Shown: positions 36,540 through 45,684 of the stretch, piece after piece
Layout: each line of letters opens with the position of its first letter
Position numbering within the stretch: the stretch's first letter is position 1
Assembly (NCBI GenBank): GCA_001898165.1
Contig: MKTD01000023.1
Coordinates: 1-64,000 of the forward strand
Length of the DNA: 64,000 bases
Source: Bacteroidia bacterium 43-41
GTDB taxonomy: Bacteria > Bacteroidota > Bacteroidia > Bacteroidales > Dysgonomonadaceae
Reading direction: 5' to 3'
Notes under the pieces: model-generated
Databases searched by the model: none
What the model saw: only the letters and a program-made list of their open reading frames with translations
Told to the model about the DNA's origin: nothing
Translations under genes and position numbers: made by a program

Positions 36540-37181
36540 CTATTGAAATTTTATATCGTCCGGCACATCGAACGTACCTGCCGGAATGGTTGGATTTTCT
36601 TCTATTTTTGTCGCTTCAAGGTTAACCTCTATCCCACTCATATCTATATTGGTTTTTAGCGGTATCCCGTTCCAAACCAGAAAAGAGCCTTTCATTTGAT
36701 ACCTATCATAATCGAGTGAATACTTCACACAGGACTTCCCTAAAAATGTTTCTTTGCCCAGTTCTTCAAGCTTCATCGCATTTTTCATATCCTCTGTCAG
36801 GTTTCTGAAATCAATATTAGTTACGGGAGAGGCGGGTGTTTTGGTGCCTGTCTTCTCTTTCATGTCGAAAGTATAGGTGAAGCCATCTTTTGTAAGGGTA
36901 TGTTGATCTGTTTTCACACCCATCATTTCCATTTGTGTAAGTGTAACTTCCTTATTGCCATAATCATCAAATATTTGAGTTTGGACTTGTTGCATACCCA
37001 TAACCGTGCCGTTATACTCAATAATGCCGGATTTGATGGCGTACTTGCCTTTGGAATTGGTTTTAACGACTGCATTTTTGTTCTCATTATCAGGGCTGTT
37101 ACCTGCATTTTTACCCTGGCACGAGAAAAGGGTTACCACAGCTATCGCCACTACTAGCCGAATAAATTGTATTGATTTCAT
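36540..37181 (-). CDS. DUF4412-like lipoprotein
   Basis: A 213-residue lipoprotein (lipobox TLFS-C, Cys21). After an Asn-rich linker it has the pattern of DUF4412-like proteins: an initial strand (YAIKSGIIEYNG), a middle with methionine-rich strand turns (TLTQMEMMGVKTDQHTL), and a closing part with GKSCVKYSLDYDRYQMKGSFLVWNGIPLKT. Related folds are found in LolA-like and outer-membrane lipid-associated proteins, but this similarity is only suggestive. It precedes the TPR gene and is followed by a hairpin. Confidence 0.7.
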   Translation of the reverse strand: MKSIQFIRLVVAIAVVTLFSCQGKNAGNSPDNENKNAVVKTNSKGKYAIKSGIIEYNGTVMGMQQVQTQIFDDYGNKEVTLTQMEMMGVKTDQHTLTKDGFTYTFDMKEKTGTKTPASPVTNIDFRNLTEDMKNAMKLEELGKETFLGKSCVKYSLDYDRYQMKGSFLVWNGIPLKTNIDMSGIEVNLEATKIEENPTIPAGTFDVPDDIKFQ

Positions 37182-37241
37182 TTTGTTTTAATTTTAATGG
37201 TTGATATTCATTAAAGGTCTTTATTTTATGTAATATCTTTA

Positions 37242-37679
37242 TTACTTACGACGGGGATGATCTGTGTCTGTCGGCACACTCGTCGCAAAACTCTTTTCGT
37301 TTCCGTATATCACGTTCCCGTTTTTCATTTTTACAAAAGCACGGACGTAATAGGTAGTTTTTGATGCCAAATCGGTCAACCACACTACTACTTGTTTTCC
37401 CCTTGCGTCTGACGGCTTTTGCAACTGGGCCGTCTGTTTGAGACCGTTTTCAATTGTTGGGTTGTGATTTGTTGAATATACAATACCCCATTCGCTGATG
37501 TTGTCGAATTCGGTAGTCTGCACATTAAGCAAGCACGCAGCCGAAGACTGATAGATACTAGAATCACTAACAGGCAGAGTTGTTACTTTGGTTTGAGCCT
37601 GCAATTGACATGCGGTACAAAACAAAATTAGCGACACAGCTAATCTTGTGATTTTGTTTGCTGTTTTCATTTTATTCAA
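37242..37679 (-). CDS. Small exported fibronectin-type-III-like protein
   Basis: A 145-residue protein with signal peptide (about 1-29, QLQAQ). The rest is one beta-sandwich resembling the Bacteroidota FN3-like domain, with the characteristic WGIVYSTNHNPTIENG and TTYYVRAFVKMKNGNVIYGN segments. A cysteine (AACLLN) may pair with none in the mature chain. It probably acts as a small binding or adaptor module. It lies between the Yip1 and DUF4412 genes with short gaps. Confidence 0.7.
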   Translation of the reverse strand: MNKMKTANKITRLAVSLILFCTACQLQAQTKVTTLPVSDSSIYQSSAACLLNVQTTEFDNISEWGIVYSTNHNPTIENGLKQTAQLQKPSDARGKQVVVWLTDLASKTTYYVRAFVKMKNGNVIYGNEKSFATSVPTDTDHPRRK

Positions 37680-37693
37680 TTCATTTTTTTAGC

Positions 37694-38293
37694 TTACAGC
37701 ACCGAAATTCCGTGACTTAATCCCATAGTAGCCAGTAATATTCTGCTTAAAACAAACCCAATTACGGCGTAAACGACAATGGTTACAACCAGCGACAGCG
37801 CAAAGTAACCGGTTTGCTTTTCGGCACTTACTTTTTTAATGGGAGGCAGGCCGATGTACAAAAGGTAAAGGCCATATAACCCCAATAAACCGCCCAATAT
37901 CCCTAAGGTCGGGATAATTGCCAATAATCCGCCAATCCAGACCGGCGTGAACGAATAGGCTACAAGCTGAAACGAACGAGGCAGGTTTTTTTCAACCCCG
38001 AACTGCGGCGCCAACGCATCAATAACAAAAGCAGTAACGAGGGTGGACAACACGGCCGAAACCAGGATATTTAAGGCATAATAAATTCCCCAGTTAATAC
38101 CCCCAATCCTAATACCCATAACCGATGTACCGATAAGCCCCTGCCCTATAAACGCTGCAACAGCCGACAGGCAGGCCAGCACCAGTACATAATTTACCAT
38201 GATGCCTGTAATGTTGGCATCTTCGTTTGCTACAATTTCCCATTCTGTTTTAGGGGAAATAATGATGTTTTTTGCTCGTTGAATGATGTTCAT
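37694..38293 (-). CDS. Yip1-domain inner-membrane protein
   Basis: A 199-residue membrane protein with the start MNIIQRAKNIIISPKTEWE typical of Yip1-family proteins of Bacteroidota, then five predicted membrane helices (about 30-50, 68-90, 106-127, 128-149 and 165-187) with GGLLAIIPTLGILGGLLGLYG in the middle. Bacterial Yip1 proteins have no firmly assigned function. It is the only clear inner-membrane protein in the minus-strand cluster. Confidence 0.82.
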   Translation of the reverse strand: MNIIQRAKNIIISPKTEWEIVANEDANITGIMVNYVLVLACLSAVAAFIGQGLIGTSVMGIRIGGINWGIYYALNILVSAVLSTLVTAFVIDALAPQFGVEKNLPRSFQLVAYSFTPVWIGGLLAIIPTLGILGGLLGLYGLYLLYIGLPPIKKVSAEKQTGYFALSLVVTIVVYAVIGFVLSRILLATMGLSHGISVL

Positions 38294-38385
38294 TTTCTTT
38301 CTTTTGTTATGTTAAAATCTATGGTAATTATTGTTTTTCTCTTGTAAGAGACCTGACTATCCGGATATCTTACGGATGAATTCGT

Positions 38386-39684
38386 TTAATTTACTTTTAT
38401 GAATTCAACCCTGCGGTTCAATGCTTTATTTACCGGGGTATCGTTTTTAGCTACCGGCTGTGTTTCACCCGCGCCGTCGGTCACCAACCTGTCGCCATTC
38501 ACTCCAAACGATTTGACCAATTCGGCTTTTACCGACTCTGCACGACGTTTGGACAAGTCCATATTCTTGGCATCGTCTCCGTCAGAATCGGTATGCCCAA
38601 CAATTTTCACTTTCATATCGGGCGCTTCGTTCAGTACAGAGGCAATATCTTTCAATGTCCCGTACGATTCGGGTTTTACCACATCTTTATTTACATCAAA
38701 ATAAATTCCATAAGTAACTAATTTGCCTTCGGTCATCAGCTTGTTGCGCGTGTCGGGAGCGCCCACGGCAACGCGGATATTGCTTACCATCAGGGCGCCA
38801 TACTCGAACCTGATTCGGTCGGGTTTTAAACAATCGGTTGGAAACGCCTTTGGAATGTCAAAAACTTTATTTTCGTTTTGATACAAACGAATCCTGCTTT
38901 TTTGAACCCAGATTGCAATGTGGTATTTCTGGTTCATTTTTTGTTTCAGATTATCATCGTTGGATCTTCCACTCAACTTTAATTCCTGACATTCTTTTTT
39001 GCAAAGCCAGGTGTGGTATGTGAGCGAGCCGAAGTATTCAACATCGAACTCGAAACCTCCCTCGCCGGGAGCGCTTCCTCCATCCCACGCTTTTTTATTT
39101 CTTGCCTCCATTAATTGAAAAATATAACCACTCATTCCAGGACCTTCCATCCCGCCAATAGGTATCGCATCAAATTCAATTGTGTAATTATCAGGTAGAT
39201 TCAGTAGTGCATCTGTCCAGATACATTGTTTCATCACAAATTTCATCCAGTTACCCGGATAGAGATTGGTGGTAACTACTTCGGCTGAACCGTTGGTATT
39301 CCATAATGCCGGAAAGTCGCCAATAGCATCCTGACTGAAATCTTCAAAGAAAATAACTTTTTCGCCGGGAATAAAATCGTACTTGGAATAAGAAGCAAGC
39401 GATACGCCGCCATCTTTATTCTTTTTGCCGGTATTTACATCGTTATTTACGGCATCCTTTCCTTCTGTTTGAGATTTGTCCTGTTCAGCCTCTCCTTTAA
39501 CCGAATCTTCGGCTTTGTCCATCGCTTGGTTAGTAACATCGTTAGCTGTTCTCTCCACTCGCCTTTCTACGGCATGTTTGGCCGCGTTCTCGGCAGTTTT
39601 GCCCAGTTTTTTCAGCCATGCCTGTGCATCGGCCTGCGTACTGAAAAGCATACTCACGCAGAGTATAAAAATAATTTTTTTCAT
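38386..39684 (-). CDS. OmpA-family peptidoglycan-associated protein
   Basis: A 432-residue protein with signal peptide (1-20, ADAQA), a charged helical stretch (25-95), a jelly-roll-like domain (about 105-310, FFEDFSQDAIGDFPALWNTN) and a C-terminal OmpA domain (about 318-432). The OmpA domain has the peptidoglycan-binding pattern VGHTDSDG...NMDLSKRRAESVKAEL...GAGETQPVA...NRRVEF. It should tether a periplasmic or outer-membrane assembly to the cell wall. It is the first gene of the minus-strand cluster and faces the kinase gene across a 227-base promoter region. Confidence 0.88.
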   Translation of the reverse strand: MKKIIFILCVSMLFSTQADAQAWLKKLGKTAENAAKHAVERRVERTANDVTNQAMDKAEDSVKGEAEQDKSQTEGKDAVNNDVNTGKKNKDGGVSLASYSKYDFIPGEKVIFFEDFSQDAIGDFPALWNTNGSAEVVTTNLYPGNWMKFVMKQCIWTDALLNLPDNYTIEFDAIPIGGMEGPGMSGYIFQLMEARNKKAWDGGSAPGEGGFEFDVEYFGSLTYHTWLCKKECQELKLSGRSNDDNLKQKMNQKYHIAIWVQKSRIRLYQNENKVFDIPKAFPTDCLKPDRIRFEYGALMVSNIRVAVGAPDTRNKLMTEGKLVTYGIYFDVNKDVVKPESYGTLKDIASVLNEAPDMKVKIVGHTDSDGDDAKNMDLSKRRAESVKAELVKSFGVNGDRLVTDGAGETQPVAKNDTPVNKALNRRVEFIKVN

Positions 39685-39769
39685 AATTAATTTAATTTAA
39701 TTTTGATTTTAGTTTCTTGTCATGTCCGTTTCACCGGCGTAAAATTACATCTCAAAAAAAATAGATAAT

Positions 39770-39785
39770 ACCCCCAAAAAGGGGT
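39770..39785. promoter_or_regulatory. C4/G4 palindrome in the divergent promoter region
   Basis: ACCCC, a six-base CAAAAA loop, then GGGGT. It lies 38 bases upstream of the -7 start and overlaps the expected -33 region of the kinase promoter. It is a candidate operator for the adjacent response regulator. Confidence 0.45.
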
Positions 39786-39807
39786 TTTTAATGTTTCTTC
39801 TCCTATT

Positions 39808-39815
39808 TAATTTTG
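39808..39815 (+). promoter_or_regulatory. Bacteroidota-type -7 box for the kinase/regulator genes
   Basis: TAATTTTG fits TAnnTTTG and lies 97 bases before the start codon of the kinase gene. The upstream C4/G4 palindrome sits where the -33 box would be. Confidence 0.45.
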
Positions 39816-39911
39816 TAACGACAACATGCAGTGTATTTGTAGAACATAGATGCGGATATTTGTAAAATATAGGATACGCCTCGGGTAAGATAATTAATAA
39901 ATCAGCGCCTT

Positions 39912-41852
39912 ATGAATGTGAAGAAAATTATTTTAATCTTTTGTTTTTTTGCCGCAGCAGGATGGTTCAATTTATCGGCACAAGATGCAAAGCAGATTGA
40001 CTCGCTGCAAAACATAGTCAACAATGGCACTGTGGAGCAGCAACTGGAGGCGCTGGCGCGATTAGAAGATGAATATGAGGCCTCGGACCCCCAAAAAGCA
40101 AAGGAGGTGGCTATCCGCCTACTCAAATTAGCCGACAAACACGACAATAAAAAATGGAAGGCTTCTGCTTACAATCAATTGGGGTCAATCTGCTTTATGA
40201 AAGGAGAAATGAAGAATGCCGAAAATTATTTTAATCACTCTTTGCAAGTGGCAACGGAAGCAAAAATCCAACGTGCAATTCAAATAGCCCGTGTAAATCT
40301 GAGTTCGGTCCAACGTACAACCTATCGGTTTGATAAAGCGATGGAGAACCTGCAACTGGTGTTAACCTATTTTGAAGAGCAGCAGGATCAAGAGAAAATA
40401 ACTTTGGCTCTCTCCAACATAGCAGCCACATATGCAGAAATGGGAAATTATGAAAGGCACAATGAATACGCACTGAAAGCGGTTACCATCTGTGAAAAGA
40501 CAGGCGACAAAAAATCAATGGGAATACTATTGGCTAATCTCTGTACCATTACAAGCCGGCAAAAAAAGTGGGAACAATCCTTGCAATACGGGGAAAAGGC
40601 AGTCAACCTGTTTCGCGAAATAAACAATCAGTATATGGTTGGTTTGTCAACGGCAAAATTAGTTGACGCCATGCTTAAATCGGGAAAAATGGACAGCATC
40701 ATCCCATATACCGACGAAATCATCAGGATCTCCGATAAGTTAGATATTTTACCATTGAAAGGAGAAGCCCTGAACCTGCAAGCCAATTACTACCTTGAAA
40801 CGAAGAATTATAACGAAGCAAAAGAACTGGCATTCAAATCAGCAGCCCTGATAGACACAACCGAGAAGACAAATTTAAGCATGCTATATGAAACGCTAAC
40901 GGAAACCTGTATTCAAACAAACGACCGGGAGAATGCGCTAAAATTCTTTCGGGGCTATAAAGATAATTATGAAAAAATCACATCCGAAGAGTGGAGAGGC
41001 AAAGTTGCCGAAATGGAGTTCAAGTATCAGACCGAAAAAAAGGAGATGAAAATTACCTCCCTGCAAAAATTGCAAAAGTTCGGTATCTCGCTCACTATAC
41101 TGGGCGGAATTTCAGCTCTCGCTTTTATCGGGTTATTAGTCTACCGACACAGGAACCAAAAATATATAAACGAATTAGCCGAACAAAAAATCCTGAAATT
41201 GGAACAGGAAAAACAACTTTTAGCCACGCAGGCGGTACTTGATGGCGAAACTGCCGAACGTACCCGGCTGGCACGCGACCTGCACGATGGATTGGGAGGA
41301 ATGCTCTCGGCTGTAAAACTAAATTTATTTGATATGAAACAGGGAGCAATAATAGATACGGAAGACATATCGCGCTTCGACAAAGTGATGGAACTGCTCG
41401 ACAGCTCGATGCAGGAACTCCGGCGTGTGGCACACAACATGATGCCGGAATCGCTCTCGCGCTACGGGCTGAAAGTGTCGCTCGAAGATTTCTGCAACAG
41501 TTTTCCCCATGTGAAATTTCATTTTTACGGGAATGAGAACCGCCTTGAGCCCAAAATGGAGATGACCATCTATCGCGTCATTCACGAGTTGGTGAACAAC
41601 GCCGTTAAACATGCCCGGGCAGAGAACATCAACGTACAGATGATACGGGATACGGACAGGATTTCCTTTATTGTGCAGGACGACGGTATCGGCTTCAATC
41701 CGGAAAAGATAAGTTCCGGAAGCGGGCTTCAGAACATTGAAAACCGTATCAACTCGGTTGGAGGAACAATCAACATACTTTCTTCAGCAGGTGCGGGTAC
41801 CGAAATCACGATTGACATAGATTTAAACCAACCTCAAAATGAACAAAATTAA
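39912..41852 (+). CDS. TPR sensor histidine kinase (NarX/DesK-like, HisKA_3)
   Basis: A 646-residue kinase with signal peptide (1-23, NLSAQ), a periplasmic region of about six TPR units (about 35-380), one membrane helix (about 389-409), a coiled-coil linker and a HisKA_3 dimerisation domain with His458 in ARDLHDGLGGM. The HATPase_c domain follows, with HELVNNAVKHA (N box), VQDDGIGF and GSGLQNIENRI. It should phosphorylate the response regulator encoded next, whose start overlaps its end by 14 bases. The signal sensed through the TPR domain is unknown. It is transcribed away from the cluster of exported proteins. Confidence 0.93.
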   Translation: MNVKKIILIFCFFAAAGWFNLSAQDAKQIDSLQNIVNNGTVEQQLEALARLEDEYEASDPQKAKEVAIRLLKLADKHDNKKWKASAYNQLGSICFMKGEMKNAENYFNHSLQVATEAKIQRAIQIARVNLSSVQRTTYRFDKAMENLQLVLTYFEEQQDQEKITLALSNIAATYAEMGNYERHNEYALKAVTICEKTGDKKSMGILLANLCTITSRQKKWEQSLQYGEKAVNLFREINNQYMVGLSTAKLVDAMLKSGKMDSIIPYTDEIIRISDKLDILPLKGEALNLQANYYLETKNYNEAKELAFKSAALIDTTEKTNLSMLYETLTETCIQTNDRENALKFFRGYKDNYEKITSEEWRGKVAEMEFKYQTEKKEMKITSLQKLQKFGISLTILGGISALAFIGLLVYRHRNQKYINELAEQKILKLEQEKQLLATQAVLDGETAERTRLARDLHDGLGGMLSAVKLNLFDMKQGAIIDTEDISRFDKVMELLDSSMQELRRVAHNMMPESLSRYGLKVSLEDFCNSFPHVKFHFYGNENRLEPKMEMTIYRVIHELVNNAVKHARAENINVQMIRDTDRISFIVQDDGIGFNPEKISSGSGLQNIENRINSVGGTINILSSAGAGTEITIDIDLNQPQNEQN

Positions 41853-42456
41853 ACTGTTGATAGTGGACGACCATCGGATTTTGGTGGATGGGTTGAAAAA
41901 ACTGTTTGAAAATTCGGAAACAGTGCAATTGATCGGAGTGGCATATTCCGGCAAAGAGTGCCGCGCTTTCCTGCGCAACGAACAACCCGACGTTATTTTG
42001 CTCGACATAAATTTACCCGATGCCAGCGGCATTGACCTGTGCAAAGAGATAAAAAAACAAAATCCCCCAATAAAAATTGTGGCGCTGACAAGTTTTAATG
42101 AATACGCCATCGTCAGGCAGATGATAGAAAATGGCGCTTCGGGCTACGTAGTAAAAAACGCTATGCCGGAAGAAATAATTTTGAGCGTAGAAACGGTAAT
42201 GGATAACGAAATTTTTCTGTGCGAAGAGATTGACCTGCTCATGCATAAACGCAACGCCGATCCGGTTTGGCTTACTCCGCGCGAAAAGGAACTGTTGAAA
42301 TGGATTGTAGATGGATTGACCAATCATGAAATAGCCGAAAAAATGTTTCTCGGTGTAGAAACGATCAACAGCTACCGAAAAAATCTGCTCGTAAAACTTG
42401 GAGCAAAAAATACGGCGGTGCTTGTGCGAATGGCCCTAAAAGAAAAATTAGTGTAA
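41839..42456 (+). CDS. NarL/LuxR-type response regulator
   Basis: A 205-residue regulator with a receiver domain (1-120; acidic pair Asp10-Asp11, phosphorylation site Asp56 in VILLDINLP, Lys near 106) and a LuxR-type helix-turn-helix (about 143-205; LTPREKELLKWIVDGLTNHEIAEKM and VETINSYRKNLLVKLG). It starts inside the kinase gene, so translation is coupled. It probably binds in the divergent region near 39770-39785 and may control the exported-protein cluster; this is inference from position. Confidence 0.93.
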   Translation: MNKIKLLIVDDHRILVDGLKKLFENSETVQLIGVAYSGKECRAFLRNEQPDVILLDINLPDASGIDLCKEIKKQNPPIKIVALTSFNEYAIVRQMIENGASGYVVKNAMPEEIILSVETVMDNEIFLCEEIDLLMHKRNADPVWLTPREKELLKWIVDGLTNHEIAEKMFLGVETINSYRKNLLVKLGAKNTAVLVRMALKEKLV

Positions 42457-42603
42457 AAAACAAATACCTGTATATAAACCAGTTAGACACACAATACTAC
42501 TTGATGGAATTTTATCTAATATAAAAATTCAACTTTGTCCTTATAATTTACAGAATTGTTATAAAATGACAGTTTTTTGTTATTTTAATAATATTATAAG
42601 AAA

Positions 42604-42611
42604 TAATTTTG
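42604..42611 (+). promoter_or_regulatory. Bacteroidota-type -7 box for the second PUL
   Basis: TAATTTTG fits TAnnTTTG and lies 30 bases before the SusC start. A TTTG at 42576-42579 could be the -33 box, with a spacing of 24 bases that is longer than usual. Confidence 0.45.
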
Positions 42612-42640
42612 TGAATTAAATCTTTTTAATTCTTTAAAAT

Positions 42641-45600
42641 ATGAAAAGGACATGGCATGAAAAAATTCTCTTCCCGATTGTTTTACATTTGTTTATTATC
42701 TTTCCTATGATGTCACAAACTTTAAAGATTGAAGGAAAAGTAACGGACACAAATGGAGAAACCCTTACGGGAGCAAGCGTTGTGCTGAAAGGGACTACAA
42801 TTGGCACAACCACTGATATCAATGGAAACTATAGTTTTGATATTCCGATTGAGAAACAGCAAGCATTGATTTTTACCTATATTGGATATAAGACAGTAGA
42901 GGTAAATGTTTTGGAAAATCAAAGAAGATATGATGTTCAAATGGAGGAAACATCAACAGGCTTAGATGAGGTAGTTGTTGTAGCTTATGGCACCCAAAAG
43001 AAAGCAAACCTTACAGGAGCAGTATCTTCTCTGCACATTGATGATGTAAAAGATATTCCTGCATCAAACACTGCAAGTTTGTTACAGGGACGAATGAGTG
43101 GTGTTACGGTGAGTACATTCTCCGCACAACCCGGTAAAGACAACGATGTTGAGATCCGGATTCGCGGCATTGGCACTTTTGGGAACAGCAACCCGCTGGT
43201 ATTGATAGACGGTGTGGAAGGCAATATGAGTAGTGTTTCTCCCAATGATATCGAAAATGTATCTGTTCTTAAAGATGCAGCATCAGCATCTATTTATGGG
43301 GTTCGTGCAGCAAATGGAGTGATCCTGATTACTACAAAAAGAGGAAAAGCCGGAGAAAACAGGCTTTCATACAACGTATCGTATGGCGTTCAGCAGGCAA
43401 CAGTTTTACCCCAATTTATAGATTCGTGGCAATGGGCAACTCTTTTTAATGAACAGAGTGATGCCGAAGGAACTCCTGAAAGGAAATATACACCAGAAAT
43501 GATTCAGAAGTTGAAAGATAAATCTGATCCTGACCATTTTGCCAATACGAAATGGATAAATGAGGTATTTCGGACTGCTCCGGTTCAAAATCATTATATC
43601 TCTATGACCGGTGGGAAAAACAATTCAAATTATATGGCTTCATTGGGATATATGAAACAAGATGGAATAGTTATGGGCACCAGTACGGACAGGACAAACT
43701 TCAGGTTAAATGCCGACACGAAGTACATCGACATGATAACCCTTGGAATGAATGTGGCAGGAACCTATCAAAAAGTAGATGAGCCCTTGAACGGGAGTTA
43801 TTACATATTCGAGCAGGCAAGGACGTCACGCCCTTCTGTACCTGTAAAATACAAAAATGGACACTGGGGAGTCTTCGACGGAAACCCTTCATTCACCGAA
43901 CCTGCAAAAAATCCTGTTTTTTCCTCCACTCAATTAGCAAACACAGACGTTTACAAATTTGATGGGAAAATATTTGCCGATATAGAACCTGTAAAAAATC
44001 TACACTTCAAAACAAACTTTGCTTATCAATTTAATCAATCGGATTATGCCGGCTTCAGTCCTGTAAATGCATATTATTCAGCCGAAGGAGTAGTGAAAGA
44101 GGGCGGCATCAATTTATTGGACGAGTCAAGCAATAAAGCCATACAATGGATAAATGAAAATCTTATCACTTACTACTTAGAGGCGGATCATCATATATTC
44201 AATTTTCTGATTGGACAATCATCACAATACAACAGTTACAAACAGTACAGAGCTCATGGTGAGGACTTCATCAACAACAATGTACGTGTGATGAATGCAG
44301 CCAAAATCACTTCAGCTTATGGAACAATGGCAGAAGCGACACTCAGATCATTGTTTGGTAGAATAAATTATGCCTATAAAAATCGTTATTTGATGGAATT
44401 GAACATCCGTCGTGACGAATCATCCAGGATTCCCAAAAAGAATAGAGTAGGATATTTTCCTTCATTATCTGCCGGATGGAACATTGCGGAAGAAAACTTC
44501 ATGAAACAACAGAGTATCGTTAATATACTAAAATTAAGAGCAAGCTGGGGGCAACTTGGAAATCAAGATATCGGATATTATCCATTTGCTCAAACGTATA
44601 GAATAGGCATGAATAATTATGTTTGGGGAAACGATAAAATATCGGGGGCGGCTGCTGTTAGCGTTGCTAATCCGGATATTAAATGGGAAACGACCACCAC
44701 TTCTAACATTGGATTTGATGCTGCTTTCTTTAACAATAAAATCACCTCAACTTTCGATTATTTTGATAAGACTACCTCAGATATTCTTTTACAGTTGCCT
44801 ATCAGTGCAATTGTGGGAGCCGATGAAGCTCCATACGTGAATGCTGCCGAGGTGAAAAACAGAGGATGGGAAGCAAGTGTTGGATATAATGGTAACTGGG
44901 GAGATTTCACTTTTAATGCTAATGCCAACTTAAGCCACATTAACAATAAGATTACAAGCGTAAGTGGGAGAAAAGATTGGATTCAAGGCTGGACAATTAA
45001 TGTAGCAGGGCAACCTATTGGAGCATACTATGGATATATAGCCGACGGGTTATATACTTCGCAGAATCAGATAGATGAAACAAAAAATTTAGTCGGTAAT
45101 GTCGGTATTGGCGATATTCGCCTTGTAGATATAAACGGTGAAAACGGAGAGAAAGACAATCAGATTACCGATAAGGATAGAACAATATTGGGAAATCCAT
45201 TCCCTAAATTTACTTACGGCTTGAATCTTTCCGCAGGCTATAAAGGCTTCGATTTTGCAGTGTTTTTCCAAGGTGTAGCCGGCGTTGACCGTATTGTAAT
45301 GGATTATCCTATAGCCGGAGGAAGCGCAACGAATACAATGTGGAATCGTTATTCCGCTACAAATCCAAACGGAACCTATCCGCGATTTGGAAATGGGAAC
45401 TACAACGGCCTTACGCCATCATCTTTCTGGATAACAGATGCATCATATATCCGATTGAAAAATATAGAATTAGGATACTCTTTTTCGAGAGATTTATTAC
45501 AAAAAATTAAAATTGAACGATTGAGAATATTCCTTTCGGCACAAAACGCATTAACTTTTACAAAGATAAAAAATTACGATCCGGAAAAATACGCAAACGA

Positions 45601-45664
45601 TGACAGGAGCTATGCTTATCCAAACGCCAAAACTTTTTCGATAGGTCTTAATTTTAGTTTATAA
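42641..45664 (+). CDS. SusC/RagA-family TonB-dependent transporter (arabinogalactan-type PUL)
   Basis: A 1007-residue TonB-dependent transporter. A signal peptide (about 1-26, PMMSQ) precedes a carboxypeptidase-regulatory-like domain (about 30-110, GKVTDTNGETLTGASVVLKG), the signature DEVVVVAYGTQKK, a plug (about 120-235, RAANGVILITTKRG) and the barrel ending FSIGLNFSL. It starts the second PUL. With SusD it should import galacto-oligosaccharides or arabinogalacto-oligosaccharides; the substrate is inferred from the downstream GH2, GH43 and GH35 genes. Confidence 0.93.
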   Translation: MKRTWHEKILFPIVLHLFIIFPMMSQTLKIEGKVTDTNGETLTGASVVLKGTTIGTTTDINGNYSFDIPIEKQQALIFTYIGYKTVEVNVLENQRRYDVQMEETSTGLDEVVVVAYGTQKKANLTGAVSSLHIDDVKDIPASNTASLLQGRMSGVTVSTFSAQPGKDNDVEIRIRGIGTFGNSNPLVLIDGVEGNMSSVSPNDIENVSVLKDAASASIYGVRAANGVILITTKRGKAGENRLSYNVSYGVQQATVLPQFIDSWQWATLFNEQSDAEGTPERKYTPEMIQKLKDKSDPDHFANTKWINEVFRTAPVQNHYISMTGGKNNSNYMASLGYMKQDGIVMGTSTDRTNFRLNADTKYIDMITLGMNVAGTYQKVDEPLNGSYYIFEQARTSRPSVPVKYKNGHWGVFDGNPSFTEPAKNPVFSSTQLANTDVYKFDGKIFADIEPVKNLHFKTNFAYQFNQSDYAGFSPVNAYYSAEGVVKEGGINLLDESSNKAIQWINENLITYYLEADHHIFNFLIGQSSQYNSYKQYRAHGEDFINNNVRVMNAAKITSAYGTMAEATLRSLFGRINYAYKNRYLMELNIRRDESSRIPKKNRVGYFPSLSAGWNIAEENFMKQQSIVNILKLRASWGQLGNQDIGYYPFAQTYRIGMNNYVWGNDKISGAAAVSVANPDIKWETTTTSNIGFDAAFFNNKITSTFDYFDKTTSDILLQLPISAIVGADEAPYVNAAEVKNRGWEASVGYNGNWGDFTFNANANLSHINNKITSVSGRKDWIQGWTINVAGQPIGAYYGYIADGLYTSQNQIDETKNLVGNVGIGDIRLVDINGENGEKDNQITDKDRTILGNPFPKFTYGLNLSAGYKGFDFAVFFQGVAGVDRIVMDYPIAGGSATNTMWNRYSATNPNGTYPRFGNGNYNGLTPSSFWITDASYIRLKNIELGYSFSRDLLQKIKIERLRIFLSAQNALTFTKIKNYDPEKYANDDRSYAYPNAKTFSIGLNFSL

Positions 45665-45684
45665 TCTACTAAAATATTACAATC

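Noticed and set aside
39770-39790. C4/G4 repeat followed by T-run read as a terminator
   Set aside because: It lies upstream of a promoter box with no upstream plus-strand gene to terminate; an operator is more likely.
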